Shown here: positions 36,795 through 48,821 of the stretch, one piece after another
Position numbering within the stretch: position 1 is the first letter of the stretch
Layout of the letters: every line of letters begins with the position of its first letter
Assembly: GCF_030247185.1 (NCBI RefSeq)
Contig: NC_080572.1
Span: forward strand, 178,278,866 to 178,342,865
DNA length: 64,000 nucleotides
Direction: 5' to 3'
DNA from: Malaya genurostris
Taxonomy: Eukaryota > Arthropoda > Insecta > Diptera > Culicidae
The notes under the pieces: generated by a model
Told to the model about the DNA's origin: nothing
The model's database searches: none
What the model saw: the letters and a program-made list of their open reading frames with translations, nothing else
Made by a program: the position numbers and the translations under genes

Positions 36795-36956
36795 AGAGTG
36801 CCTATAACCAGAGTGACGACATCTCATCCGTAAGTTTGGCAACAATTCAAAACATTCCATTAGCTTTACATTGAATTGACAGGTCGTTTGCTCGTTTGGA
36901 ACTGGGAGCTGTCATTCCAAACGAACAGCTGTCGCCACTCTGATTATAGTCACTCT
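36795..36956. mobile_element. 162-bp MITE, second copy
   Basis: Nearly identical to 30347-30508, in the same orientation and of the same length. Flanks AACTAACACT on both sides, again a perfect 10-bp duplication. This length fits Mutator-like elements. Confidence 0.9.
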
Positions 36957-37039
36957 AACTAACACTAACGATGATTTTTTTAAATCGATTAATGAAATTA
37001 ATCGATAAAATTGTGAAAAAAATCGATTAGAAGCACGAA

Positions 37040-37280
37040 ACAAAGACTAAGGGCATATTCAGGAGTGTTCCAGTTCTAGATGCAGATTCTATGTCAGTTT
37101 TAAAATTTAAATCTGGATTTTATAACAAGAAAGACTGGCAGACCAAGTAGTGTTTTACTCGTGTTTCAAATATAGCCAAATAGATCGACATGGTCTGCTA
37201 GTTTTAAATTTGACAGAAGAACTCTTTGAATAAATAGAACCAGAACGGTTTGCTGGGGATACGTTTGTTCCAGTTTTGGT
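37040..37280. repeat. Dispersed MITE-like repeat
   Basis: Related to 54720-54960 (GCATATTCAGGAGTGTTC and TGCTGGGGA-ACGTTTGTTCCAG blocks), with part of it inverted between the two copies. Confidence 0.5.
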
Positions 37281-37359
37281 TCTAATTTAGATATTTCATA
37301 TGAAATAGTTGCTGAAGTTGCTCTAATAGAAATAATTGAGATAATGATTGATCAGATAA

Positions 37360-39590
37360 TGTGTTACCTTTTTATATAAATATAAAAAATAGGTATAGAA
37401 TTCGCTCAAACTTTAGAAAAATTTTCCGAGGCCCGGAGGGCCGAATGTCATATAGCAATCGATTCAGCTCGACGAACTGAGCAAAAGTCCGTGTGTGTGT
37501 ATGTATGTGTGTGGTGTGTGTGTGTGTGTGTGTGTGTTTGTGTGTGTGTTGTCAACTAAGAGGTCGAGATCTCAGAGATGGCTGGACCGACTTTGATCAA
37601 ACTAGTCGCAAATGAAAGGTCTCCCCGTCACCCTGAACGCTATTGAATGGTTTTGATGATTACGTTTTCAATTACACGAAGTTTTATGTTTTTTGACAGT
37701 ATCTGTCACAATTAACCTTAAAAATTGAATATATTTTCACACTTAGATTCCGGTAGTAAATATCCAACAAGCCATAGATTGTTAAAATCCATCCTTTTTT
37801 AACGGAGAAATCGAAATTTTTGAGTAAGCGACTTTTTGCCTTATTCCAGCAGTAGAAGTTTTGAGCGCTGTTTGACAAAGAAATGTTTGGGAGCAACATA
37901 AAACACGATTTTTTTTACTGTTCCATACATTTGTTGCTAAGTACCCAAAAGACTGTGTACAGCATGATATTTTGCCTCGGACCGATTTTAGCACGGTTCG
38001 TTTTTGGCAACATAATCGTTCGAATATGCCATATGTAAACCAGATGATGGCAGAATTTTCGAGTTGAAAGCAATTCCATAATTATAATGATTTAAACTTT
38101 TTTCGGTTTTTTAGCGATATCAAACTAACTAGAGATTATAAGAGGAGAAAGAATATGAAATTATAGAGCCATAGTACTCAAGGAAGAGCAATGATGTGAA
38201 GAATAAAGTGCGGAAAAGTGAGACGTGACAAGGGTCATTTAAGTAAGCAGAAGGCTTCTCGTATCTAAACTTTTACCTTCTACCAGTCGAACTTAGGCAT
38301 CTTAGCGATACGAGTCATCCGAGTCTCTGATATGTCAGAAAGTAACTGTCCGAACCGGCAAAAGTAAAGTTACGAGAAGTTGTCACATTCTGCCCACGAC
38401 GGTTTCTCACACACTGTGTTGTGTGCTGTGTGCTCTTCTTTGAGTACTATGGCTCTATAATTTCATATTCTTTCTCCTCTTATAATCTCTAGTTAGTTTG
38501 ATATAGTTAAAAAACCGAAAAAAGTAAAAATTACTGACTGACCAGAAGTCATACCGACCGTTTTTACAAACTCAGATTCATATGAAAAGTCGTATACTCA
38601 CAAACAAGATTCCTGAATTATGTTTGGTTCCGACCTCTGGTTCCGGAACTACAGGATGATATGTGAAACGAAATTAAAATTGTGTAACTCATTGTTCTCG
38701 TAAATGGCTGAACCGATCTAAGATTCAAATGAAATCTAAGAATCATCTAAGATTCAAATAAAAAGTTTTAAGATTCTATAAAACATCTTGTTTTTCAGTC
38801 AGATCCAACTTCCGGTTTCGGAGATACAGGGTGATTAGAATAGATTAAACAGGTTTATCGGGTTAGCAGATTTGGACAGTTGATAACCAAATAAACTTAT
38901 TTCATTTTTGGTTGTATTCAGTTTTCGTTTCGGAAGGTACCCAAAAATTTAATTTGCACTACGTTTCCTCAAAAATGTCTACACAGCTACTCAGGTGAAT
39001 TTGTCTGACTTCGGCTAAACCGAATTTCGAATTCCGGTTCCAGTATCGAATCGTTTCTCAAAGCTCAATCGTTTTCTAAAAAACAGCCAAATCGAATTTC
39101 AGAAACAAAAGTTCAAATTAAAATAAATCCAATTTTATCCAATTATGACTTTTGATTCTGCAATTGAAGGATGATGAATTTTCAAAATTCAAAGCGATAT
39201 ATAATCAATCCCGAAAAGCTTTAAAGTTGGACTCAAAAATATTGCAATTTATTTGTCATATGGCCATACGAATCGGTTTGGGTTATGCTGGTTCCTGAAT
39301 ACCGGCTCTGGAAGTACTTTAAATTACCCTAAACTCTAAAGTGTAAATTACTTCGACATATCATGGAATGTTTAATCGATTGTTACACTTTTAGATTAAA
39401 ATTCGAATCGGTTTGCAGTTTCGATATTACAGAGTAATGAGTGATTAAAATCTCAAATTTCCACTTAAAATGACGGACATTAACATAATGTCATGAAAAC
39501 TGAAACACCGAAGAATATTCATGCAAAAAACACATGTGGATTGGTGAAAAAGGTATCATCTCACTGCTAGGTGGATTAAGCATGTTTTTA
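37360..39590 (+). repeat. ~2-kb dispersed repeat, copy A
   Basis: Begins around ATAGGTATAGAATTCGCTC, carries a GGCCCGGAGGGCC palindrome, a (GT)n tract at 37489-37552 and a GACGAACTGAGC block, and ends near CTCACTGCTAGGTGG. It matches 55385-57340 over its whole length apart from the foldback insertion at 38095-38524. No coding capacity. Confidence 0.75.
38095..38524. mobile_element. Foldback element with ~95-bp arms
   Basis: Arms at 38095-38191 and 38430-38524 are near-perfect inverted repeats (outer edge TTTTTTCGGTTTTTTA, inner edge CCATAGTACTCAA). It is absent from the matching place in the copy at 55385-57340, which confirms an insertion. Confidence 0.85.
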
Positions 39591-39599
39591 AACATTAAA

Positions 39600-40600
39600 A
39601 TTGCATGCTTGTATCTTTTAGATGTACAATTTATCAATATTGTACACGCAGAAAAATGAAACTCGTTAAAAAAAGTAGATTTCTAAATTTGATTTATGTT
39701 AATTTCAAGCTTCATCAAGAATTTGATTGTTTTAAACCAATTTCCTTCTCCAACATCAACAGTTATTTCTGTTTGATTTGAATTAAAATTTTGGTTGCTC
39801 CAGCTGATTATACTGTTAAAATGGATTAACTATTAATTACATGTCAACAACAGTTGAGTTAATGTTATTGGCAATATATATGTTGATTCAATCCTGCTTT
39901 ACGTAAGCATTGATAATTGATTATTAGAAACTAGATAATATAACATGATAGGTTTTTGTTAACAACAATTCTTTGATGCAGGGTATCTCATTTTTGACCG
40001 GTCTGATAGAGATTTTTTTCAGTGTCGGAAAATAAGCTCTCGAGCAGGGCTATTTTTGACAACATCAAATCAACCGCTCGAGTGTCAGATTTTAACCAAA
40101 AGTTAAAATTAACCGCAAAATGGTTCACATTTGTGTGATTTGAAAATTACTTGGCTTGATATCGTATGAAAAAAAGCAAAAGATCGATAGCAACAGCGCG
40201 ACTGGAACCGAGAAACATAAGATCACAAAGCACTCTGGATAAACGATTTAGCCACAGCGGCACATATTTGTTTAATGAATAATTGATACATATAAGTCCA
40301 AACAGCGTCACTTGTACACAGTGTCAATTACACTCTTAGCCTGTAAAATTCTGTACGAATGGAATATTGCATCATTTGACAAGTTAAGTAGTTATAAATT
40401 GTATCATTTCTTTCTGTGTAGTTATGAGCTGATGCGATTGGTCAATGCAGGGATGGAAAGAAAGATGTGTTACGTCCGTGTATCTGCGACGCTCTAGACT
40501 CCTTTTGAATCTCGGAGAGGGCTACGGCAAGATGATGGATGTCTCCTGTTCAATATTGTTTTCAAACGTGTTATTCTAAGAGCGAGGGTTCTTCTAAGAG
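39600..40600. other. Gene-free region
   Basis: No gene seen. The segment 39985-40170 is a diverged repeat of 48880-49010 (shared TTTTTTTCAGT, CTCGAGTGTCAG-type blocks). Confidence 0.4.
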
Positions 40601-40609
40601 TCAGTACAA

Positions 40610-41475
40610 CTTTTTGGATTTGCTGACGACGTTGGCATTGTGACACTTAACTTGAAGAAGATGACGGAAGCATACATCGGACGAAAAGCCGAAACAAGGT
40701 GTATCGAACTGGCAATAAATTCGTCTAAAACATAATGCATGAGAGGAAGAGGCTCTAAAGAAGAAACATTACGCCTCCCATCACGAATTTTGATAGATTG
40801 ACGAGTTCGTGTATTTCGGTCACCGATATGATACCAGCAGAGTTATTCAGAGACGTATTTGGTAGGAAATAGTGCGGAAACCCTTCGATCGAGACAAGTA
40901 CGCCACCGCACGAAATTGATCATCTACAAAACGTTCATTTGACCGGCTGTTTCTCTATGGTCACGAGACCTGGACTACGTTGGCTGAGGACCAACGCGTC
41001 ATTAGTGTTTTCGAAGGAAAAGTACTGTGGATCATCTATAGCGGAGTGCAGATGGAAGACAAAACGTGGAGACGGCGTATGAATCACGAATTGCAATAGC
41101 TGCTAGGAGAACCACCCATCGTACGGACAGCTAAAATCGGACGTCTACGATGGGCTGGGCATGTGATAAGGATGTCGAAAGGGGCTGGATCCCCTTGGGA
41201 TGACTCCCGCGGCCTCAACGGAATAGGAAAACAAAACAAACATAAAAAACACAAAACTCTGTAAGCCAAAACGGTTAAATTTTATAACTTCTACCCGGTG
41301 AACGACCAAAATGGTTAAAGCCGGGGTAAAATAAATGATAGAAAATAAAGGATGTCGGACGACAGCCCAGTGAAAATGGTTCTTGAATCTAATCCGACTG
41401 GTACAAGAAGAAGAGAAGCGCAGCGAGCAAAGCGGTTCGATCAAGTGAAGGACGATCTACAAAGTATCCGTGTCT
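40610..41475 (+). pseudogene. Decayed RT C-terminal region of a non-LTR retrotransposon
   Basis: Conceptual reading across frameshifts gives FADDVGIVTLNLKKMTEAY (the ADD box), LAINSSKT, LYGHETWTT, GRLRWAGHVIRM and GTRRREAQRAKRFDQVKDDL. These are in the order expected for an RTE-like insect element, with several frameshifts and stops. No endonuclease remains. Confidence 0.75.
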
Positions 41476-41929
41476 CGAGCAGAGTTGCAAATTGTCAGTC
41501 ATGTCAAATGACCTTGACAGACTGACTAAAATCATCGTCAACTGTAATCGGTACGGCCAAAGTGTCTGTCAAATGAGATACTCGATAGTTCAATGAATAT
41601 ATGATGATTGGTAGAATCTGGTTGGCAGCAGTCCAGTGACATAAACTTTCCAATCTTCGTCGTGCAAAGTTGCTATTTACAACAAACACTGTTTATTTGA
41701 AATTGTTTAAAATGAGATTTTGCTTCATTCTATAGATACATTTTGTTTGTGACAAAAACGTGGTAGTTACCATTAAGATCCGGAATATGTACCGTTTAGT
41801 TTGAAGTTATTTCGAATGCTGAAGGAATCAATGAAACGGTTGCTAAAAATTATAAATCTGAATATGGCATATTTGGTTACATTTGCGACTCGCTACGGTC
41901 CTATAATAGGCATTTTATAAGATCTCCAT

Positions 41930-42690
41930 TAACAAAGACATTCGAAAACGATCAACGATACACTTTCGCTTATTGTGAAACCGGAACTGAATATTTTCAT
42001 TGACCCCAACATAATCTTGTATCTAACAGTCAGACATGCCAGAAACGAAAGAGTAATAAAGATTAAAAAAATTAAAATTGTGCGAGATTTAGGCGTAGTC
42101 CTAGACTCCAAACTCACTTTTGTGGTATACTACCATACCATAATTAATAAAGCAAATAGTATGCTGGGCTTTATTAAACGCTTCAGTAATAATTTCAAGG
42201 ACTCATATGCAATCAAATTATTATATAATATATATGTCAGGCCTATTATTCACGAAGAACGCATTGAATTTATCCAAAAACATCTTTTATCTTTTGTATA
42301 CACTTCGTAAGTTAAACTGGACAGCATTTCCTCTGCCATCGTAGGAAACACGCTGCATGCTCATCAATATACAAACACTTAAAGAACATCGTAATCATTC
42401 AGTGCTTTATTTTATTAACGACATTATTTTTCAATTCTCATCTTCACTACTACCGCTATTAAATTTTTATGTACCTGTCCGTCAATTAAGAACACGGAAA
42501 TTATTTTTAGAAAGACACAATAGAACGAATTATGCAAAAAATAGTCCAGTCAATCGAATTATGCGTCACTGTAATCAGTTTTGTAATCGTCTTGACCTAA
42601 CGATATATAAAAATCGAATTAAACCCCAAATTAGAAATAATGTGCACACAGAAAGAAATAATGAAATTTACACGACATACTAATCAATTG
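41930..42690 (+). pseudogene. Decayed jockey-type RT C-terminal fragment
   Basis: The frame 41975-42310 encodes VRDLGVVLDSKLTFVVYYHTI, SMLGFIKRFSNNF and a VRPIIHEE segment. The frame 42357-42683 continues with NFYVPVRQLRTRKLF and NRTNYAKNSPVNRIM. Both are typical of the region after the RT in jockey-clade ORF2. Interrupted between the two and lacking the catalytic box. Confidence 0.75.
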
Positions 42691-43268
42691 TAATATGGAA
42701 TAGACATGCATTGAATCGAAAGTTTGATTGAAAACTATCATCGATGCAAAGTAACGTGAATTGCATTGAACTTTGAATGAATATACCTATATCTTTCAAT
42801 TTACGCTTAGTTTTACGATTAAATTACATCGAAACGTACAGAATTATAAAGCAACTTTATGTTTAATTGTCTGCTCCAAATATGTGCATGAAAATAGATA
42901 TAAATTCACAGAATATTTTTAACTGTGTAGTATAAGTAAACACCGTAAACTATTTATATGTAGTTTACATACACACAAAAAAATGAATTTACCAAGTGAC
43001 TTTATCTCTCATATGATGCATTTCATAAAGACCTTATTTGTCAAATGACGGAAAATTCCACTAGTAATGACTAAATGTTGGACGAGATTGAATTTTACTG
43101 TCTCCGAATGTACTTTCCATTTGGCTAGCAAATGCGACTGCATGAATTTATATGCACCCCTTACAGTCTGTTACATAAGAGCGTGGTCACTGTTGTGAGA
43201 AAATGAAAAGACTCAACATGAAATCCAAATTTGTGAATTCGGCAAACAAGTTGTTTCAAATTGTGTGG

Positions 43269-43742
43269 TTAGGTTTTCCCAACTTTCATCTTCATTTGAG
43301 CCCAAACGTTCTCAATTGGATTGGCATCGAGCGACTGAGAGGGCCAATCCAAGGTCACGACACCATTTCGCTCCTTTGCCTTTTCGAGGCGTTTTTGCAC
43401 ATGTTTTCCACTCAACATCGGTTTTTGCCAAGTACTTCGAAAATTCAAATTATTTGTGAACAAATGTCTGCGAACAGTTCCGTACGATATATTTAAACCT
43501 TCTTCGGTCAATTTTGAAGCACCTTCGCGTAAAGTTAATGTCGGATTCTTCAAAAACAGGTCACAAATCACTTTTTCGTCTTTTTCCAAAAATACACCGA
43601 CAGAGCCGCAAAATGGAAAGTCGTCGACATTTTTCATCTCTTTAAAACGATTCACCCACTTACTCACAAACTGTTTCAACTTTTTCATTAATTTCGCCGC
43701 GGCAGCTTGGGTCATTTTGGGACCTTTCGGGTGCGAGCACAA
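43269..43742 (-). pseudogene. Tc1-type transposase remnant, catalytic core deleted
   Basis: The 157-residue frame keeps the paired-type helix-turn-helix region: FVSKWVNRFKE, then DEKVICDLFLKNPTLTLREGASKL and GTVRRHLFTNNLNFR. It then jumps from LEKAKER straight to LDWPSQSLDANPIENVWAQMK, the segment with the last catalytic acidic residue. The two earlier Asp-containing blocks are missing, so the enzyme cannot be active. The intact 27-bp ends mean it could only be moved by another copy. Confidence 0.85.
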
Positions 43743-43800
43743 AAAAACTGCTTCGAAGCGCGTAGCGTATGCGGTACTCTTTTTGGAAAACCTGTTTTAA

Positions 43801-44755
43801 TCCACCTAGTGGCGTAATGATGCCTTTCTCATGATCATATAATATTGTGGTATTCTATTCAAATTTTTCTCTTCGATTTTTGAAAGAAACCAAGAGATTG
43901 TTTATGCCTAACATACAGAATAAAACAGTGCTTTGATTGCGTAAGTCATCCTTAAGAAAACGAAATGGGTTCATTATTATATGCACTTCCGAACCGGAAC
44001 CCGAGAACCGGTATAATCAAAGTCGGTTCGTACAGCCACCAACTAACATGACACACAAACTCTTCTAGTACGCACTCTAAAATACGATTTAAATGTTTGT
44101 TGCATCCGAAAATATTTTAAGTGACGGTGTACAATATTGAACACACTTTACTCTATAACTCCGGAACCTGAAGTCTGATCTGGATGAAATTCAGGAATTC
44201 CGTAGGGAACCGGAAAACCTTTGAATTTAAGTTTGTGGAAATCGGACAAACCATCGCTGAGAAAAGTGAGTGAGATCTATTTTGGTATATATAACCACTA
44301 TTTCCGGTACTTCCGGAACCGGATACCAGGAACCAGGATAGCCGGAATCGGTTTGTTTAGTTGCCTACTGATAATGAATATCGATTTGTGTAGTTTTGAG
44401 TACAGTTTAGAAATTTTTTTACGTGTTTTGTTTCGTCGGTTTAAGTGACGGTGTACAATATTGAACACACTTTACGCTATAACTCTGGAACCGGAAGTCG
44501 GTTCCGGATAAAATTCAGGAATTCCGTATGGGACTACGAGACCTTTCATTTGAATCTAAGTTTGTTGAAATCGGTTTGAGCCATCTCCGAGAAAACCTAG
44601 TGAGATTATTTGACACATACACACACACAGACATTGCTCAGCTCGATGAACTGAGTCGAATAGTATATGACACTTGGCCCTCCGGGCCAATTTTCACTAG
44701 TCGGTTTTTCAAGTGATTGCATAACCTTTCTATATGAGAAAGGCAAAAATGCTGA
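43801..44755 (-). repeat. Dispersed repeat, inverted copy C
   Basis: Begins TCCACCTAGTGGCGTAATGA and ends near CCCTCCGGGCC and GAGAAAGGC. It is the reverse-orientation relative of copies A and B, with the recurring block CGGAAGTC.. GATGAAATTCAGGAATTCCG. Inserted in the Tc1 element. Confidence 0.65.
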
Positions 44756-44767
44756 AATCCAGACCCG

Positions 44768-45010
44768 AGCGCAGGAATCTTTCAAGGAGGGGTGGAGTGT
44801 TTAAGAGAGGGTTCAAGGGAGGGTTCAAGGGAGGGTTCAAGAGAGCGGAGGGGGGTTTAAAGGGTTGAGGTGGTTCAAGAGGAGGGGGATTCAAAGGAAG
44901 GAGGGGGTTTCGAATGGTGAGGAAGGCGGAAAATTTAAAAGAAAAGTCAAGTTATTTGCACTTTTATATAATAAGTACTCTATTGTTCATGGATATTAAA
45001 AATTAAAATA
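44768..45010. mobile_element. Fragment of the CAGGCCCGT hAT-like MITE
   Basis: Starts CAGACCCGAGCGCAGGAATC and shares GTCAAGTTATTTGCACTTT with the inverse of 30620-30655. The second terminus is missing. Includes AGGGTTCAAGGG tandem words at 44800-44850. Confidence 0.6.
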
Positions 45011-45150
45011 AAAATATATTAAAAACAATAGTCAGCTAAATTATTCTCACAATGCATCAAGGACACCACTGCCCTCTGTATTAAAAAAATCACACCATTT
45101 CACTTTACCGATCGCGAGTAATCGTGACCACGCTCTTATGTAACAGACTG

Positions 45151-48100
45151 TATCAACCAAGCGAAGTCGATTCACGAACGTGCTTTGTGTTCCAATGATT
45201 CTTGATTCAAGCCTCGGTGATCGCTGTCAGTATTTTTGTTGTTTGTTTCAATGCATTCTTTGTCAGGTAATTTTCCAATTACACACAATATTACATGTTC
45301 TTGCTTGTAAATTTGCGTCAACTGCGACGCTCCGTTTATGTGCATCTCATAAGATGCAAAATCACAGGGTTTTTTCGAAGTGTGTATGCTTGACGAAATA
45401 ATTAATAAATAAATAAACAAATAAATAAATTAATAAATAAATTAATAAATACATAAATAAATAAATAAATAAATAGAAGATGAAATATGATCTTTTTACC
45501 TTAAAACATGGAACTGTAATTGATTTATAGATCATTATTTAAGTTGAATGGTTTTTCCTTGTATTTTAACAGATACAATTTTAACCATGGCCATCCCACA
45601 CGAACACCTCTAGTAATGTAACACAACGTTAAATCGCCCACACGATGATTATGTTTTGGATGTTTTGGAATAAGTATTACCATATCTCAAACCCTCAAAC
45701 GCCACTCTCAACTTACAATTATTCAATCCTTAAATTTTGAAGAAGTGTGTCACTTAAGCCAATTTGTTCTGAATCCTTATTCAAGTAGACCTGTAGAACA
45801 AAAAGATATTGGGTAAAGTTTTTGGACATATCAATCTGGTTCAATTTGTCCTGCAATGTGATCACTTAGATTATATAGAAGGATTTGTTTTCCTAGCTGG
45901 AATTGTGTTGGAAGCAAGCATTAACTCAAATGAACTAATTTGTATCGTCATGTAGTCAACAACGATGGAAATTATAAAACTTCTGAGAGCAGTAAAATTT
46001 AGAGTAATAATTAAACTTCGTTGTATATATGTATGAGCGTTACCTCTCCGATGGATGTTGGTTTTTATCTCACTTTGAAGTACTTATCAGAAATTGTGTC
46101 GGGAGTGAAACAATAAGAAGCGTGCGATATTTTTTATTGCTGATAACAAGAGAGAGCATTTGATTTTGGATTTCACAATTTGTTAAATCGCTTATCCGGA
46201 CTGCACTGAAGCATAACGTTATGAAGTAAAATTTCATATTTTTTTGAATTTCTATTTTTAACTATAAACAAATTGAAACAAAATTTAGCACACGTTGGGG
46301 GACCTTTTCCGAACGCATGGTGCCTTGCTAACCAGAATGTAAACATTTCTCTCCCTCTCTCATGGAATACTGCAACTTTGATTGTACCTGTCGCTCGAGG
46401 AGAGCATATAAATTTTTTTCCCACAGAATGCATGCGAAAAACGTGCTTGGTCTGATGCATCACCACTGCATGGGGAGCAGAGCGAGAACACATCTCCCAG
46501 CCCACCAGATAACCTTACACTTGAAATGCACAAAACTACTAGAACCGCTCCGTCTGAGATTCAGTGTAATGCGGCATTTCGCAAGATCAACAGCTGTTTG
46601 ATTGTCTCTTCTTCCTGTTGGCTCGGCGTTCTCTTTTTCGTGGTTTGATCGGTGACTGCGAAATTTTGGACTATACTCACTATTCTTAGCAGTTTTGTTT
46701 TCGAGGCGTTTGTTTTTATTTATGGCAATTGATCGACCAGTAGGAATAATTGAATCCACCGATTGTTTAGTAAAGTGTGACCTGAAAAAAACTTAAATTT
46801 ACTTCTTTGTTGAAAATTACTTACGAGTTCGATGTGATACAAACTTTATGGTGTGAAACGTGAAAGCTCAGAATAAATTCAATAAGTCTTGGAAAATGGT
46901 ATATATCTAGTGATATTTTGGAATAGGCTGATATTTATACAAAATATAAATAAAGTTGAGGTAAGTGTACTAAAATAGTTGCAGTAGATTATCGCCATCA
47001 CTAATCGATTCAGAACTTCTGCGAGTGATTATGCACCATACGTGGACAAATTCATCAATGAAGCGGTACAGTGAATCCGGCTTTTAGTTAAAAATAAAAA
47101 AAGGAATTGAAACTACACACGTCACAGAAGTAATGCCCAAATCGTTGCCGTGCATGGTACCGAGCCAATAATTTTCGCGCTGAATTGAATGTTGACGTAT
47201 GCAGTGCAGCAATTTGATGTAGAATCTTATCAACATTGAAACGGTGAATTGAAACATTTTTTTTCTTTTAGAATTGTTGTTAACAATGCGATGGTGAAAG
47301 TGTAAAATTTAATAGTCTAAAATAATCCATAGTAAGAAATGGGTTGAATGACCGCGATATTGATGACGAAAATATCACCGTTTTTTAGGGATCCTTATCG
47401 ATAATTAGACCTGCAATCTGTTCACCAGCTGAAGTTGGCATGGAAGTGAAAAAGAAAAAATCTCAAATTTATTGAATGCGAAGGAGCGACGCACAGCATG
47501 GAAAAAATTTACGCCGATTTTTCCATGCTATGTTTAAATTAACTCAAGACCTTCATCGGGATACCCAACGAGATTATTTTCAACGATAAAATATTGTCAT
47601 TCTAGAGCGAATGAAAACAATCACAGATCGGAATATCAACAAACACTTGTGAAGTAAACCATTGTTTTGAGGAACAAACAGTTGTATGTGTAATTTATTT
47701 AAAATAGTTTGATTTTCGATTACTCCCTTCAGAAAGTTTCACTCATTTTTAAGCCGGTACTATGAACGTTTTATCGAAACTTGCTTGAAACTCCAATTTT
47801 TACGTTACAATTGCGTGGATGCCAGTAAAAATGAGTTTAATTTTGCATAGTCTTCAGTATTTCCACATTTGTTTCTCATGATTCGAAAATTTTGTACGCT
47901 AAATATACGGAGCCGGCTTACCATTATTCATTCTTTTAAATAAAGTCAGTAACCTTTTTGAAATTGCTGGATCTTGTTGTTACTCTTTTTATTTTCTGGG
48001 AAACGCACTCTTATCACTATTCAGCAAGGGTTGAAAGACAATTGGTTAGCTGATCATGTTTTCATCAATTGTTCGTTTTGATGCTCACAAATTTAGAACT

Positions 48101-48447
48101 GTGCAAAAAATTAAATGAAAAAAATGCATGCACGTATTTTCTATATGGACTGATTTGCTCAAGATCAAATTAGATTAAAATAAAAACTTGTACGATTGCA
48201 TATCATTTTTTGGATTCAACTTCCGAAAATTCTGGCTGAATAATGATACAAATTTCAAAGAGAACTTTCGAGAAAAGTAAGTGATGTTATTTTCATTTTT
48301 CAAAATCCATCACACTGTAATTCTGAAACCGGAAGTCGGATCCAGATGAATTTCAAGAGCTTCATATGGGACTTTAAGACCATTAATTTGAATTTTAGTT
48401 TGTAAACATTAAATCAGCCACCGACCCATTGACAGACCAAGAAAATA
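45151..48447. other. Gene-free region
   Basis: Contains a TAAA-type microsatellite near 45400-45475. I see no gene with recognisable homology. A copy of the CGGAAGTC/GATGAATTTCAAGAGC repeat lies at 48315-48410. Confidence 0.4.
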
Positions 48448-48821
48448 CCCCAATAAAAAGTCTCAATATATTGTCAAACGAAGTAAGTTTTTTTTACGTT
48501 CTCTGTATTGCAATTAATATGCCATTTGATATCATGTTATTTTCAGAACAAAATAAACCCAAATAACTTCACATTCGTCGACCTTTGAAACGGGTCGCAG
48601 TTTTAGGCTGAACTCTCGAATGATATTAACTTCTGGTTAAAATTTTACATTTCGGTAGTAATTTTTTATCGAGTAGTTAGATTTAACCAAAACTTCGGTC
48701 CATTTCAAAGTTTTACGGATGGGTTTATAAAGCTCTAAAAATAAAATGATATCAAGTGGTAATTGCAATACAGAGAACGTAACTTATTTCATTTGATAAT
48801 GTATTGAAACTTTTATTGGGG
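48448..48821. mobile_element. Foldback MITE, CCCCAATAAAA ends
   Basis: 374 bp. Inverted arms of about 95 bp share ACGTTCTCTGTATTGCAATT and a TTTGATATCAT-like block. Target duplication not resolved. Confidence 0.7.

Larger units (their letters stand above)
43164..45150 (-). mobile_element. Tc1/mariner element, deleted, with nested insertions
   Basis: Perfect 27-bp terminal inverted repeats at 43164-43190 and 45124-45150 (start CAGTCTGTTACATAAGAG), flanked by TA on both sides. Contains a transposase remnant (43269-43742, minus), a ~950-bp dispersed repeat (43801-44755) and a hAT-like fragment (44768-45010). Confidence 0.88.
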
